A stretch of 53,686 bases of DNA from Verrucomicrobiota bacterium (GTDB lineage: Bacteria > Verrucomicrobiota > Verrucomicrobiia > Limisphaerales > SIBE01). The stretch is taken from assembly GCA_021733945.1 (NCBI GenBank), contig JAIPJX010000013.1, forward strand, positions 1 to 53,686, read 5' to 3'. Below the pieces are notes generated by a model, which was given only the letters and a program-made list of their open reading frames with translations, had not been told where the DNA came from and searched no databases. Of the stretch, positions 34,399 through 44,959 are shown in pieces. Made by a program: the position numbers and the translations under genes. Within the stretch, counting starts at the first letter, position 1. Every line of letters starts with the position of its first letter.

Positions 34399-37300
34399 TC
34401 AGGAGGCATCCCCCCCGACCGGACCGTGGGCGATCCACTTCGTGATTCGTATGATCAATTCGCGAAGGTCATCAAACAGCGTGTAGAAGACCGGCACCAC
34501 GAGCAGGGTCAGGATCGTGGCCGTGGTCATGCCGCCAATCAGGGTCAGGCCAAAACTTTTATAGCTCATGCCCATGTCACTGGGCTGGCTGACCGTGAGC
34601 GGGATCATCCCGATGATGGTCGTCAAAGCCGTCATTGCAATCGGCCGGAAGCGTCGGTCTGCCGCCCTGAGGAGGGCCGAACGGCGATCCATGCCCTCCG
34701 CCCGAAGGCGAATCACATAGTCGATCAGGACGATTCCATTGTTGACCACCACGCCAATCAACAGAATCGTTCCAACGACTCCAAGAAAATCGAGGTCTTT
34801 GCCAAAGATGAAATGAATCCACACCACCCCCAACCCGGCCAGGGGGATGGTGAGAATGATCGAGAGCGGCAGCACGAAACTCTCAAACAGAAAACCCATC
34901 AGCAGATAGATAAACACCACGGAGAGCCCGGCTGCCATTTGCATGTTGGCCATGTCCCCGTTGAACGACTCGAACTGAGACTCGTCAAACGACACTCCCT
35001 TGGGAAGGACAACATCCCGCTGCAGTGCCATGAGCGCCTCCCTCGCCCGCATCGCCTCCTCCTTGCGCAACTCGACGGTGAGCGTTTCCGTGATTCTCTT
35101 GTTTGATCGGAATATTCCCTTCGGACTGTTCAAGACCGTCGCGTGAGTCAGGGCAGAGATCGGCAGGGTCCCCCCTGTGTTCATCGGCACCCGGAACGCG
35201 GACAAATCGGACAACGTTTCACGGTCCGATTCCTGGAACCGGATTCTTACCGGGATTTCCCGTCCGCCGTCATTGTACTTCGGCAGGGCACTGCCACGCA
35301 GCGCATAGCCGACCATCCCGGCGATGACATCCGGATTGACCCCGCTTGCGCTGGCCCGGTCCCGGTCGATCACCATGGCCATCTCGCTGGGCACCGGATC
35401 ATCCCCACCCCGGATGCCAACCACTCCCGGCACCGCCAGGATCCGGGGCCTCAACCCGTCCGCCACCTCCTCAAGCTCCGTTGCATCATCCCCGAACAGC
35501 CGTACAACCCAGGCAGTGACTTCCTTGGCATCCTCGGAATGATTCTCTCGGCCGAAGAACAGGTCGATCCCGGGACGGGTGGGAACTTCCTTCAACAGTC
35601 GATCGCCCACCTCGCGAGCCCCCAGCTTCCGGGGACCATCGGTTTCCAGCCATCCGTTGATCCGACCTCCGCGCGACATGTAAAAAACGAAATACCCCTT
35701 GAGTCCGTAGTCCTCCTTGCGTCGTTTGAGCACCCCTTCCACCTGGGCGAAATATTCGGCCACTTCCTCGAAGCTGTACTCGTTGGAAACCTCCACGCCG
35801 ATTTCGAACCGGGATCGATCCTCCTCCTGCTGCGGCACCACATTTAATTTCTTGTAGGCCAGGAAATAACTCGCGCTGTAAACGATCAACAACAGAAGAA
35901 TCAGATCCAGCCGTCGGTTCAGAAAAAAACCCAGGCTCCGACCGTAGACATGATTAAATCGCTCAAAGGTCAGCTCATAAACACGCCGGAGCACCGCGTT
36001 GATCTGTTCGTGACGGCGGTGCACCCACGACCCCTCGTAACCGCCGCCACGAACCGGCAGGGTGAGGTAGACACTCAATGGGATAAAGATCAGGGCGACA
36101 AACAGGGATGAAATCAGCGAGACGGACAGGGGAAGCGCCAGCCGGATCAGGAAGAACTGGCCCTGCCCTTCCACCAGCGCCACCGGAAGGAAAACAACCA
36201 CCGTGGTCAGTGTCGCCATGGTGATGGCCAGGGCGATTTCCCCCGCCCCCTGGATGCAGGCCTGGCGGCGGGAATATCCCTCCCGGTGATGCCTGTGGAT
36301 GTTCTCGGCCACCACGATCGAATTATCCACCAACATGCCCACCCCGATCACGAGCGCCAGGATCGTGAGCACGTTCAGCGATTCACCCCAGAAAAACATC
36401 ACGATCAACGCCATCAGGATCGACAGCGGAATGGCGAACGTGATGATCGCCGTCAACCGCACCCGACGCAGGAATACAAACAGAACCACCGCAGCGAGCA
36501 GGCCGCCCATCAATCCGCCTTGAACCAGTTGGTCAAGCGACTCAACCACCACCGCGCCCTGATTAAACATGAGATTGATCTCCAACCCGGCCAGTCTGGG
36601 GTTTTTCTGAATGGCCTCCACCGCCACTCGAACCCGTTCGGACACTTCCACAGTGTTGGCTTCGCCCTCCTTGAGAATGACCAGCCCGACCGCGGGCAGA
36701 CCGTCAATCCGCACCGCAAACCGCTTGTCCGGTGCCTCGTAACGGATGGCAGCGATGTCCTTGAGTCGAATGTTCGGGGTAATGCTCCTGTTCTCCAATT
36801 CGTCAAGGGTCCGATACGTCGCCACGGACCGGAGCAGCCATTTCTTTCCCGAATCCCGCACCGTTCCGCTGGCCATTGAGAAATTGTCCTGCCCCAGATC
36901 CCGGGCCAGTTGATACAGATTGAGTCCGCTGGCCTCGGCCAGGCGTTTATCGACCTCGATCAAAATCTCGCGCTCCTCCAACCCGTCGGCCCGCACGGTG
37001 GCAACCCCGTCCAAACGCTGCAGCGGCTGAACCAATTCCCGCTGGATCAACGTATAGGAATCCACCAGATCCGGATCGACCCCGACACCGACCACCGCCA
37101 CGGGTATGCCCGATGCATCCTCCTTGCGAATGAACACCCGATCAATGTCGTCGGGAAACAACACCCGGGCCCGTTCCACACGGTCGCGCACCTCCCGATA
37201 CGCAATGTCCATGTCGGTCCCCTGCTTGAAATTGAGAAACACGGTGCTCCCTCCAACCCGCGACTGCGAATTGACACGTCGCAGGCCGCGCACGGTGCCA

Positions 37301-37551
37301 AGTTCGTCCTCCAGCGGACGTGTGATCTTGTCCAGCACCTCCTGGGTGGGTGCGTTCTGCCAGGGCACGTACACAATGAGGTTCTGGCCCGTAAAACCGC
37401 GGGGAAAAAGCTCCACCGGAATTCCCACCGCGGCCACGAACCCAACCACCACGATGGACATCAGCAACACCAGAACCGTGACACGGCGTTGGAGTGAGAA
37501 CCGGGTCAACCGCTCGGCCAGAGGCACAGATGGATCGTCGGTTGCATCCAT
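34399..37551 (-). CDS. RND efflux permease (second of a tandem pair)
   Basis: 1,050 residues from the ATG at 37551, 10 bp after the upstream permease stop. An ATG-type start at 37605 would overlap that gene. It has the usual RND layout of 12 TM helices and two large periplasmic loops: TM1 near 20 (VTVLVLLMSIVVVGFVAAVG), a porter domain (QNAPTQEVLDKITRPLEDEL), TM4 with GVGMLVDNSIVVAENIHRHH, in which the usual double Asp of proton-coupled HAE pumps is D-N, and TM10-12 near the C-terminus (GVVGTILLIGVVVNNGIVLI). It is driven by the proton gradient and exports hydrophobic compounds with the adaptor encoded by the first gene. The operon ends here. No outer-membrane factor gene is adjacent. Confidence 0.93.
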   Translation of the reverse strand: MDATDDPSVPLAERLTRFSLQRRVTVLVLLMSIVVVGFVAAVGIPVELFPRGFTGQNLIVYVPWQNAPTQEVLDKITRPLEDELGTVRGLRRVNSQSRVGGSTVFLNFKQGTDMDIAYREVRDRVERARVLFPDDIDRVFIRKEDASGIPVAVVGVGVDPDLVDSYTLIQRELVQPLQRLDGVATVRADGLEEREILIEVDKRLAEASGLNLYQLARDLGQDNFSMASGTVRDSGKKWLLRSVATYRTLDELENRSITPNIRLKDIAAIRYEAPDKRFAVRIDGLPAVGLVILKEGEANTVEVSERVRVAVEAIQKNPRLAGLEINLMFNQGAVVVESLDQLVQGGLMGGLLAAVVLFVFLRRVRLTAIITFAIPLSILMALIVMFFWGESLNVLTILALVIGVGMLVDNSIVVAENIHRHHREGYSRRQACIQGAGEIALAITMATLTTVVVFLPVALVEGQGQFFLIRLALPLSVSLISSLFVALIFIPLSVYLTLPVRGGGYEGSWVHRRHEQINAVLRRVYELTFERFNHVYGRSLGFFLNRRLDLILLLLIVYSASYFLAYKKLNVVPQQEEDRSRFEIGVEVSNEYSFEEVAEYFAQVEGVLKRRKEDYGLKGYFVFYMSRGGRINGWLETDGPRKLGAREVGDRLLKEVPTRPGIDLFFGRENHSEDAKEVTAWVVRLFGDDATELEEVADGLRPRILAVPGVVGIRGGDDPVPSEMAMVIDRDRASASGVNPDVIAGMVGYALRGSALPKYNDGGREIPVRIRFQESDRETLSDLSAFRVPMNTGGTLPISALTHATVLNSPKGIFRSNKRITETLTVELRKEEAMRAREALMALQRDVVLPKGVSFDESQFESFNGDMANMQMAAGLSVVFIYLLMGFLFESFVLPLSIILTIPLAGLGVVWIHFIFGKDLDFLGVVGTILLIGVVVNNGIVLIDYVIRLRAEGMDRRSALLRAADRRFRPIAMTALTTIIGMIPLTVSQPSDMGMSYKSFGLTLIGGMTTATILTLLVVPVFYTLFDDLRELIIRITKWIAHGPVGGDAS

Positions 37552-37561
37552 GACGCGCAGC

Positions 37562-40500
37562 CTAGGAGACCCCTCCGGTTTCTTCGCCCGGGTCCGCAGG
37601 GGCAAAACGTTCCATTCCGGTTGTGCAGAAATAATAGATCACCGGCAGAACCACCAGGGTCAACACGGTCGAGGCCACCAATCCGAAAATCACGGTCAAC
37701 GCCATCGGCGTGCGGATTTCGGCACCATCGCCAAGACCCAGGGCCATCGGGAGCAGCCCCAGCACCGTGGTCGCCGTGGTCATCAAGATCGGGCGCAACC
37801 GAACACCCCCGGCTGCGATGACCGCCTCACGCGTCTCCATGCCGCGGCTTTTCAGGCGGTTCGCGTAATCGACCAGAACAATGGCGTTGTTCACCACGAT
37901 GCCCGCGAGCATGATCAGCCCCAGGAACACCACGATCGAGAGACTGGCATCGAACAGGAGCAATCCCAAAAAACTTCCGAAAAACGCGAGCGGGATTGAG
38001 AACATGATGATCAACGGTTGAACCAACGATTCAAACTGGGAGGCCATGATCACATACACCAGGAAAAGACTCAGGCCAAGCGCCAGAAACAGGCTGCCCC
38101 GGCTGCGTTCCCACTCCTCGTTCTGGCCCGTGATCTCAAAACGCATGCCCGCCGGCCATTGAATTCCATTCTCGAGCGCGGCCTGGATCTGCCGCACCGC
38201 GCCACCCAGCGACCCGGTCCCGATGTTGGCCTGGATCAACGCCACCCTCTGCGCATCGACCCTCCGGATCTCACTGGGACCTTCCCCCATTTCCAGCCTG
38301 GCCACGGATCTCAGTGGGATCGGCTCACCGGCACCGGCATTCACCACCAGGCCGGCAATGTCGTCCAACCGTTCCCGCTGCGGCTCATCCAGCCTCACCA
38401 CGATCGGAATGCGCCGGTCCTTCATGTTGAAGCGTGTTGCTTCATAGCCCTTCACCAGATCGCGAACCTGCGTGGCCACCGTACCGATATCGAGTCCGTA
38501 CAAAGCCAGCTTGTGCCGGTCATACGAGACCTGAATTTCCGGCGCTCCCGAGCGCAGGCTCGATTCAACATCGACCAGGCCCGGAATCCGCGCCATCCAC
38601 ACCGCTGCCTGCCGCGATATCTCCTTGAGACTGTCCAGATCGTCGCCCTGCACCTCCACCACGATCGGTGCCTTGGAACTGAACAGCACCGGACGCACCA
38701 CACGCACCTCCAGATCCGGGATGTCCACAAATAACTTCCGGATGCGCCCCAGCACCTCCGCTTCCGTTTTCTTGGGATCCCCGCGATCCTCAAGCAGAAG
38801 CTTGAACCGGGACGAATGTTCGCCTTCATCCGATCGTTTGATGTTGGTCACATCGAAACCATAGCTGACGATCAAAGCCTGCAGACCGGATCGATTGTCC
38901 AGGATCGCCTTCTCCACGCGCTCCAGGATGCGGCTCGTTTGCTCAATCGGCGTGCCGATCGGAAGGTTCGCTTCAAAAGTGACCTCGCGTTGATGCACCT
39001 CGGGCAACAGTTCGGTCTCAAGCGACGTCGCCGCACTCCAGGTGATCCAGCCGGCAGCCACCACGCCCATGGCGATGACTCCAGGATGCCGCAACGCCCA
39101 GTCGATCACCCTGGGATACCCATCGTTCACCCCCTGAAAGACCCGCCCAAAAACACGAGCCGCCACACCGAAAACCATTCCTCCCGCAATCCGGCACACC
39201 GGTGCCAGAACCCGCATCAGCAGCCACACGGTCGCGATGAACAGCGCCAACAACACCTTGCCGATCAACTCAAGAACCAGAGACACCCCCCCCCGCAGGC
39301 ACGCATAGGGGAAAACCCACAGTCGGCTCACCCCCTGGCTCACCCGGAAAGTTCGGACCATCATTTCCAGCGATTCGAACCGGTGCCACTCCGGCTTGCC
39401 GCCCCGTACATTCTCGAACCGGAGTGCCCTTCGGCTCGCGAGCATCGGCACAAAATAAACCGCCACCACCAGCGAGGCGATCAGCGATACCACCACCGCC
39501 ATGCCCAGGTCGCTGAATGCCTGCCCCGCGATTCCCTCCACAAAAACCATCGGAAAGAACACGGCCACCGTCGTGAGCGTGGACGCCACAACGGCACTCT
39601 TCACCTCCTGGGTCCCACGGATTGCAGCCATCACCAGGTCATCCCCCTCCTCACGACAGCGGAATATCGATTCCAGCACGACAATCGAGGAATCGACCAG
39701 CATACCGACCCCCAGCGCCAGCCCGCCCAAGGACATGATGTTCAGCGTCACACCGGCCAGATTCAACGGCGCAAAAGTGATCAGGAGTGAGATCGGGATG
39801 CTCGCACCAATGATGGCCGTGGTTTTGACGTCGGAAAGAAACAGGTACAACACAAGCACCGCCAGCAATCCTCCCAGGATCGCCGTGTTGCGGACTTCGC
39901 GAATGCTGCTTTCGATGAACTGGGATCGATCCGCCACCACAGCCAGCGTGGCTCCCTCCTCCTGAAACAACCGCGCAGCGAGACTTTTCCCCGGTTGCAT
40001 CGAGGCCGGCATGGAAAATCCGAACCGGGTCGTCGGCGCTTGTTCGATCGTGCTCCCGACCCCCTGCTTCACCGCCGCAGCCACCGCAACAATGTTGGCA
40101 TCCGCCTCCTTGTAGATGTCTATCTGCACACTCTCCGCACCGTCCGTCCGGGTGATCATCTCCCGTTCCTTGTGCGCGCGTTCGACACGCCCCAGATCCT
40201 GAATGCGCACCTCCCGGTCCTGGAAACGGACCACCACGGTCTGCGCGATCTGTTCCATGTTCTCAAATTCGTTGAGCGTGCGGATCATGTATTCCGAACG
40301 CCCCTCCTTCAACGTACCCCCTGCCACATTGATGTTCTCCTGCCGCAGCCGGTCGATGACGTTTTGCACCGAGAGTCCGGTGCGCACCAGTTTCGATTTA
40401 TCCAGGATCACATGGAACTGCTCCTCCAGACCACCGCGGATCCGGACCGCAGCCACGCCCACGATCGGCTCAAGCTGGCGTTTGATCTGGAGATCGGCAA

Positions 40501-40990
40501 TCCACCTGAGCCGGCGCAACCCTTCCGGTCCCGAAAACCGGTCGGACGATCCGGAAAAACTCAGCTCCATGATCGGATCGAGCGCGGGATCAAAATGCAG
40601 GATCAGGGGGCGCTCCACTTCGCGTGGCAGAAACACCAGATCCATCTTTTCCAACACCTCCTGGGTGGCTTTGGACATGTCCGTGCCCCAGTTGAATTCG
40701 AGCACCACATCGCTCAAACCCGCACGGCTGATGCTGCTGATCTTGTTCAATCCCCCGATCACCCCCAACGCCTCTTCAATCCTCCGACTGACCTCGTTCT
40801 CCACCTCTTCGGGCGCAGCCCCGGGATATTCGGAACGCACCGTCAGGGTCGGGTAGTTCAGTTCCGGCATCAGCGTCACCGGAAGCCGTTTGAGCGAGAA
40901 GAAACCGAACACCACCGCCGAGAGGAATACCATCAGCACGGCAACCGGCCGATGGGTCGTGAAATGCGAATTCGGCGCGCCGTTTTGCAT
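37562..40990 (-). CDS. RND efflux permease (first of a tandem pair)
   Basis: 1,142 residues. The ATG at 40990 overlaps the adaptor's TGA stop (TGATG), indicating translational coupling. A GTG one codon earlier is possible. Signature regions are HRPVAVLMVFLSAVVFGF (TM1), YPGAAPEEVENEVSRRIEEA, TM4 ALGVGMLVDSSIVVLESIFR (D-S in place of D-D) and LIMLAGIVVNNAIVLVDYANR near the C-terminus. It is about 90 residues longer than the second permease because of an extra hydrophobic insertion around residues 560-640 (LVLELIGKVLLALFIATVWL and following). The two permeases differ strongly in sequence, so a heteromeric pump like MdtBC is possible, though unproven. Confidence 0.94.
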   Translation of the reverse strand: MQNGAPNSHFTTHRPVAVLMVFLSAVVFGFFSLKRLPVTLMPELNYPTLTVRSEYPGAAPEEVENEVSRRIEEALGVIGGLNKISSISRAGLSDVVLEFNWGTDMSKATQEVLEKMDLVFLPREVERPLILHFDPALDPIMELSFSGSSDRFSGPEGLRRLRWIADLQIKRQLEPIVGVAAVRIRGGLEEQFHVILDKSKLVRTGLSVQNVIDRLRQENINVAGGTLKEGRSEYMIRTLNEFENMEQIAQTVVVRFQDREVRIQDLGRVERAHKEREMITRTDGAESVQIDIYKEADANIVAVAAAVKQGVGSTIEQAPTTRFGFSMPASMQPGKSLAARLFQEEGATLAVVADRSQFIESSIREVRNTAILGGLLAVLVLYLFLSDVKTTAIIGASIPISLLITFAPLNLAGVTLNIMSLGGLALGVGMLVDSSIVVLESIFRCREEGDDLVMAAIRGTQEVKSAVVASTLTTVAVFFPMVFVEGIAGQAFSDLGMAVVVSLIASLVVAVYFVPMLASRRALRFENVRGGKPEWHRFESLEMMVRTFRVSQGVSRLWVFPYACLRGGVSLVLELIGKVLLALFIATVWLLMRVLAPVCRIAGGMVFGVAARVFGRVFQGVNDGYPRVIDWALRHPGVIAMGVVAAGWITWSAATSLETELLPEVHQREVTFEANLPIGTPIEQTSRILERVEKAILDNRSGLQALIVSYGFDVTNIKRSDEGEHSSRFKLLLEDRGDPKKTEAEVLGRIRKLFVDIPDLEVRVVRPVLFSSKAPIVVEVQGDDLDSLKEISRQAAVWMARIPGLVDVESSLRSGAPEIQVSYDRHKLALYGLDIGTVATQVRDLVKGYEATRFNMKDRRIPIVVRLDEPQRERLDDIAGLVVNAGAGEPIPLRSVARLEMGEGPSEIRRVDAQRVALIQANIGTGSLGGAVRQIQAALENGIQWPAGMRFEITGQNEEWERSRGSLFLALGLSLFLVYVIMASQFESLVQPLIIMFSIPLAFFGSFLGLLLFDASLSIVVFLGLIMLAGIVVNNAIVLVDYANRLKSRGMETREAVIAAGGVRLRPILMTTATTVLGLLPMALGLGDGAEIRTPMALTVIFGLVASTVLTLVVLPVIYYFCTTGMERFAPADPGEETGGVS

Positions 40991-42105
40991 CACTCGCGCC
41001 CGGCGGTTTCCCCCGTGTTCCCCAAACTCGGAACGTCGGCTTCCCCTGTCACCAGCACGCGCACACGGGCTCCGTCCTTTAATCCGGACTGACCCGCCAC
41101 CACGATCAAATCCCCGACCGCAAACCCGGACACCGGTTCCACATTCTCCTCCTCCACAAGATTCGGTGCCAGTCGGACCCGCTCGACAACGTCCCCGTCC
41201 TTCAATCGAAAAACGAACATCTGCTCGCCGTCGTACACGATCGCCCGTTTCGGAATCAGGATCGCGTCCGGACGTTTTGCGGTGACAATGTCGACGGTGA
41301 CATACATGCCGGGACGCAGCCCGGCCACGTCATGAAACCCGACCGTGACCTTGACGGTGCCACTGCGGGACTCAACGACAGGGGCAATTCGTTTGACGAA
41401 CCCATCGAACACCTGGTCGCCGGCAGCCGTGCTGACGACCCGCGCGGGCTGCCCCACGGCGATTCGCGGCATCTCCTGTTCGGGCACATAGATTCTCGCG
41501 ACGAGGGAGGACATATCGACCAGGTCAAACAGATGCTGGTTCAGACTGACCAGATCCCCGAGATTGACCAGGCGTGCGGCGATCGTTCCGGAAATGGGTG
41601 CCCGGACCTGGGTGTAATCGAGGTCGCGGCGGGCATCCTCAAGCGCCAGTTCAAGCTGGCGCAGTTCAAACTGGGCGTTCTTATAAACCTCCTCGCTGAT
41701 CAGGCTCTGATCGAAGAGGCTTTTCTGCCGGGTGTATTCCTCACGGGCTTTATCCACCCGCACCTGCGCCTTCTCGAACTGGGTCCGCTGAATTCCATCC
41801 TCCAGCTGCGCCAGAAGTTGCCCCGACTCGACCCTGTCTCCCTCCTCCACCAGCAGCTTCACCACCCGGTTCGAGGTCCGGGAGAGCACTTTCACGTTCT
41901 CTTCGGCTTCGAGATAGTAGGCACTGCGAACCGTCGCTTCAATTTCCCCCAATCGCACCGGTGCCACCTCCACCGGAACGGCACCGTCCTTCTTGTCCCC
42001 ACCCACGGCACCCGGCTCCACCGAGGGGGCTCGTCCACATCCGGTGCCCATCCCGAGACACCACATCAGGAGAACGATCGCTCCAAACCGTGAATTCACA
42101 CTCAT
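40990..42105 (-). CDS. RND efflux periplasmic adaptor (MFP) lipoprotein
   Basis: 371 residues from the ATG at 42105. A GTG at 42126 is an alternative. The signal sequence (GAIVLLMWCLGMGTGC) ends in a cysteine and suggests a lipoprotein, though the lipobox is imperfect (GTGC). The body shows the adaptor order: barrel-sandwich half (VLSRTSNRVVKLLVEEGDRVESGQLLAQLED), alpha-hairpin (QFEKAQVRVDKAREEYTRQK ... ISEEVYKNAQFELRQLELA), the second lipoyl half (YTQVRAPISGTIAARLVNLG) and the beta-barrel (VARIYVPEQEMPRIAVGQPA). It links the two permeases to an outer-membrane channel encoded elsewhere. It is the first gene of the operon. Confidence 0.93.
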   Translation of the reverse strand: MSVNSRFGAIVLLMWCLGMGTGCGRAPSVEPGAVGGDKKDGAVPVEVAPVRLGEIEATVRSAYYLEAEENVKVLSRTSNRVVKLLVEEGDRVESGQLLAQLEDGIQRTQFEKAQVRVDKAREEYTRQKSLFDQSLISEEVYKNAQFELRQLELALEDARRDLDYTQVRAPISGTIAARLVNLGDLVSLNQHLFDLVDMSSLVARIYVPEQEMPRIAVGQPARVVSTAAGDQVFDGFVKRIAPVVESRSGTVKVTVGFHDVAGLRPGMYVTVDIVTAKRPDAILIPKRAIVYDGEQMFVFRLKDGDVVERVRLAPNLVEEENVEPVSGFAVGDLIVVAGQSGLKDGARVRVLVTGEADVPSLGNTGETAGRE

Positions 42106-42285
42106 AATCAAAAACCCAGGACTCACCTCGCGTCATTGGTATGGAGGGATGTGGGGAGATCCACGACTCCCACACGATACTGTCCCCAGGATCAGCGCTC
42201 AGCTTGTTTGAAAAAGTCGTGGGATACCACCCAAACGCGGGAGGGATCAGGTCCCCGCGTCGGCCACACCACCGTCCGGATCGGT

Positions 42286-43167
42286 TCACGCCCAAGCCGG
42301 TTTCTCAGGCAGGCAGGCGTCGAACTCCCGCACCAGCTCGGACTCATAGTCGCCAGCATAGGTACCCGCAAAGAACCGCTCCAACGCTTCTTCAAAGAAC
42401 CGTTTCCACGAAAGCTCCTCCCTGCCAGGATTGATGGGATAGAACAAGGCACCGTTGCCCTTGCTTGCCTTGAAATCACCGGGAGCATCCCCGATCATCA
42501 GGATCTTGGCGTCGGGATATTTCCCCTTGGCGGCGAACTTGATATGTTCGGTCTTGGTCCCCATCTCCTGTCCCGCAATGATCCGGACCAGTGACTCAAT
42601 GCCGTGCTCGGACCACTCGCGTTTGAGCGCGTCAACCGGCGTCTGGGAAACGACCAGGGTATCGGCACGCTCGTTCATCTTGAGCAGGCTCTCGCGGAAA
42701 AGCGGAAACGGCGGGACCCCTTCCACAATGTCTGCCACCTGGACATTCACCGCGTCGGACCAACGTTTGACCTGTTCGAGGGAACGGTTGCCTCCAGCAA
42801 CCTCAGCCGCGAGGGTCGCATTGCCCAACTTGCTCTCGCGCGCCACCCATTCGTCCACCGCCTTCGAGTCGGGCACAGTCACCTTCCGTGCGATGACCTG
42901 AGGGCGTTCCCGAAGCAGGTTCAGGGAACGGGACAAGGCGGGAAACCGGTTGGCACCCCGGGTTTTGGAATACAGATTCACGAACTCCCACGTTTCACGG
43001 GCGTATTTGCTGACCGCCTGAAGGCCGAAATGTTTGATGAACATCGGCACGAAACACTCCTTGTGTTTGATTTCCATGGAATCAAACACACAACCATCGG
43101 AGTCGATCCCGATGAAGAACTCTTTCTGCGGAGTAAAATCGCGCAGAGCTTGGGCTGGATCACTCAT
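42286..43167 (-). CDS. HAD-family phosphatase-like hydrolase
   Basis: 293 residues from the ATG at 43167 (MSDPAQALRDF). Longer upstream readings are out of character. HAD motif I is GIDSDGCVFDSMEIKH near 20 (nucleophile Asp and the general-acid Asp two residues on), and motif IV is MIGDAPGDFKASKGNGALFY near 230-250 (GDxxxD). The cap is helical (about 40-190). HAD phosphatases of this type often dephosphorylate sugar phosphates. The gene lies 32 bp downstream of 6-phosphogluconate dehydrogenase on the same strand, so a pentose-phosphate or sugar-phosphate substrate is plausible, but the substrate is not shown. Confidence 0.85.
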   Translation of the reverse strand: MSDPAQALRDFTPQKEFFIGIDSDGCVFDSMEIKHKECFVPMFIKHFGLQAVSKYARETWEFVNLYSKTRGANRFPALSRSLNLLRERPQVIARKVTVPDSKAVDEWVARESKLGNATLAAEVAGGNRSLEQVKRWSDAVNVQVADIVEGVPPFPLFRESLLKMNERADTLVVSQTPVDALKREWSEHGIESLVRIIAGQEMGTKTEHIKFAAKGKYPDAKILMIGDAPGDFKASKGNGALFYPINPGREELSWKRFFEEALERFFAGTYAGDYESELVREFDACLPEKPAWA

Positions 43168-43199
43168 AACACGTGCCTGGGCCTGTAAACAGAACGGGG

Positions 43200-44654
43200 T
43201 TAAACCGTGTAGGTTCCCGACGAGACGTCTCCGCCGCGCCCGGTCCAGTTGGTGTGAAAAAATTCCCCGCGCGGCCGGTCGAGCCGTTCGTAGGTGTGCG
43301 CCCCGAAATAATCGCGCTGGGCCTGGAGCAGGTTTGCAGGCAGACGGGCACTCCGGTAAGAGTCGTAAAACGCCAGGGCCGTGCTGAACGCCGGTGTGGG
43401 AATTCCCTTCTTGGCTGCCATCGCCACCACATTCCGCCAGGACCGCTGGCAATCCTTGATCGCTTTGCGGAAAAACGGATCCAGCATCAGATTGGAGAGC
43501 CGTTTATTCTTGTCGAACGCTTCCTTGATCTTGCCCAGGAACCGGCTTCGGATGATACACCCGCCCCGCCACATCAGCGCGATGCCGCCGTAGTTCAGGT
43601 TCCAGCCGTACTCCTGCGCCGCCGCCCGCATCAGCATGTAGCCCTGGGCGTAGCTCACGATTTTCGAGGCGTAAAGCGCCTGCCGGATGGCTTCCACAAA
43701 TTTCGCCCGGTCACCGCCAATTGCAGGACGCGGTCCCTTCAATCGCTTGGAGGCGGATACCCGCCCATCCTTCAACGCCGAGACACACCGCGAGTAAACC
43801 GCCTCCGCCATCAGCGTGATCGGGATCCCCAGCTCCTGCGAGTTCATCACGGTCCATTTGCCGGTACCCTTCTGTCCGGCGGTATCAAGAATCTTGTCCA
43901 CCAGCGGTTCGCCGTCCGTGTCCTTAAACGCCAGGATGTTGGCGGTGATTTCGACCAGGAAGGAATCCAGATCCCCCTTGTTCCAATCGGCGAACACTTC
44001 GTGCATCTCATCCGCCGTCATTCCCAACCCATCCTTCATGAGGTGATACGCCTCACAGATCAGTTGCATGTCGCCGTATTCAATTCCGTTGTGAACCATC
44101 TTCACGTAGTGGCCCGCACCATTTTCCCCCACCCAATCGCAACAGGGAACATCGTCCTCCACTTTCGCGGATATTTTCTGGAAGATTTCCTTGATGAACG
44201 CCCAGGCCGAGGGGGACCCGCCGGGCATCAACGAAGGACCATGCCGGGCACCCTCTTCGCCACCGGACACACCACTTCCGACAAACAGGAACCCTTTTCC
44301 TTCCAAATACTTCGTGCGCCGGACACTGTCCTGAAACAGCGAATTCCCACCATCGATGATGATATCGCCAGGTTCCAGATGCGGCAGCAGCTGTTCAATA
44401 AACTCGTCCACGGCGTTGCCCGCCTTGACCAGCATCATCACGCGCCGCGGCCGCTTGAGATGAGACACCAGTTCCTCAATCGAGTGCGCCCCAATGACTT
44501 TCGTGCCCCTGGCTTCCTTGTTCAGGAAATCATCCACCTTGGACACGGTCCGGTTGTAAACTGCGACGGTGAATCCGTGATCGTTCATGTTGAGGACAAG
44601 GTTTTGTCCCATGACCGCCAGGCCTATCAGTGCAATATCCGCTGTTGGTTCCAT
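43200..44654 (-). CDS. gnd: 6-phosphogluconate dehydrogenase, decarboxylating
   Basis: 484 residues, the normal length for Gnd. It oxidises 6-phosphogluconate to ribulose 5-phosphate and CO2 with NADP+ in the oxidative pentose phosphate pathway. Motifs include the N-terminal nucleotide fold [24 protein letters not shown] near 34, the substrate loop [20 protein letters not shown] near 127, [20 protein letters not shown] near 183, and GQKGTGKWT near 258. It lies upstream of the HAD hydrolase and probably starts the unit. It is divergent from the response regulator-HDOD gene, with 305 bp between them in which I see no further gene. Confidence 0.96.
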   Translation of the reverse strand: MEPTADIALIGLAVMGQNLVLNMNDHGFTVAVYNRTVSKVDDFLNKEARGTKVIGAHSIEELVSHLKRPRRVMMLVKAGNAVDEFIEQLLPHLEPGDIIIDGGNSLFQDSVRRTKYLEGKGFLFVGSGVSGGEEGARHGPSLMPGGSPSAWAFIKEIFQKISAKVEDDVPCCDWVGENGAGHYVKMVHNGIEYGDMQLICEAYHLMKDGLGMTADEMHEVFADWNKGDLDSFLVEITANILAFKDTDGEPLVDKILDTAGQKGTGKWTVMNSQELGIPITLMAEAVYSRCVSALKDGRVSASKRLKGPRPAIGGDRAKFVEAIRQALYASKIVSYAQGYMLMRAAAQEYGWNLNYGGIALMWRGGCIIRSRFLGKIKEAFDKNKRLSNLMLDPFFRKAIKDCQRSWRNVVAMAAKKGIPTPAFSTALAFYDSYRSARLPANLLQAQRDYFGAHTYERLDRPRGEFFHTNWTGRGGDVSSGTYTV

Positions 44655-44959
44655 CAGAAAATTTGTTTAAAAGTTGGATAACGATACAAAAGCCACAGGG
44701 TAGCGCCAGAAGTATTTTCCCAAAACCAGTTGCCAGCCAGCTCTTCAACCAAACGCACCCAAACTCCCGAGACCCAATTCCATCGGGGTTGCATCTCCCC
44801 GGGGCGCGTTCCCATCCCCGTGAGAAACCGGGATCGATAGGCAGAACGTCCATCCACCCGGTCAACGCAATGGACCTGTTGCCCTTTATGTTTCAACGTT
44901 TTTTCCGTGACTTCCTGTCACCCGGGTCTCATGATTGACAACAGGTCGAAATTCCATCC

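Noticed and set aside
38018-41092. Several plus-strand frames across the RND operon
   Set aside because: They are shadows of the RND permeases and adaptor; composition is His/Arg/Pro-rich and unlike any fold.
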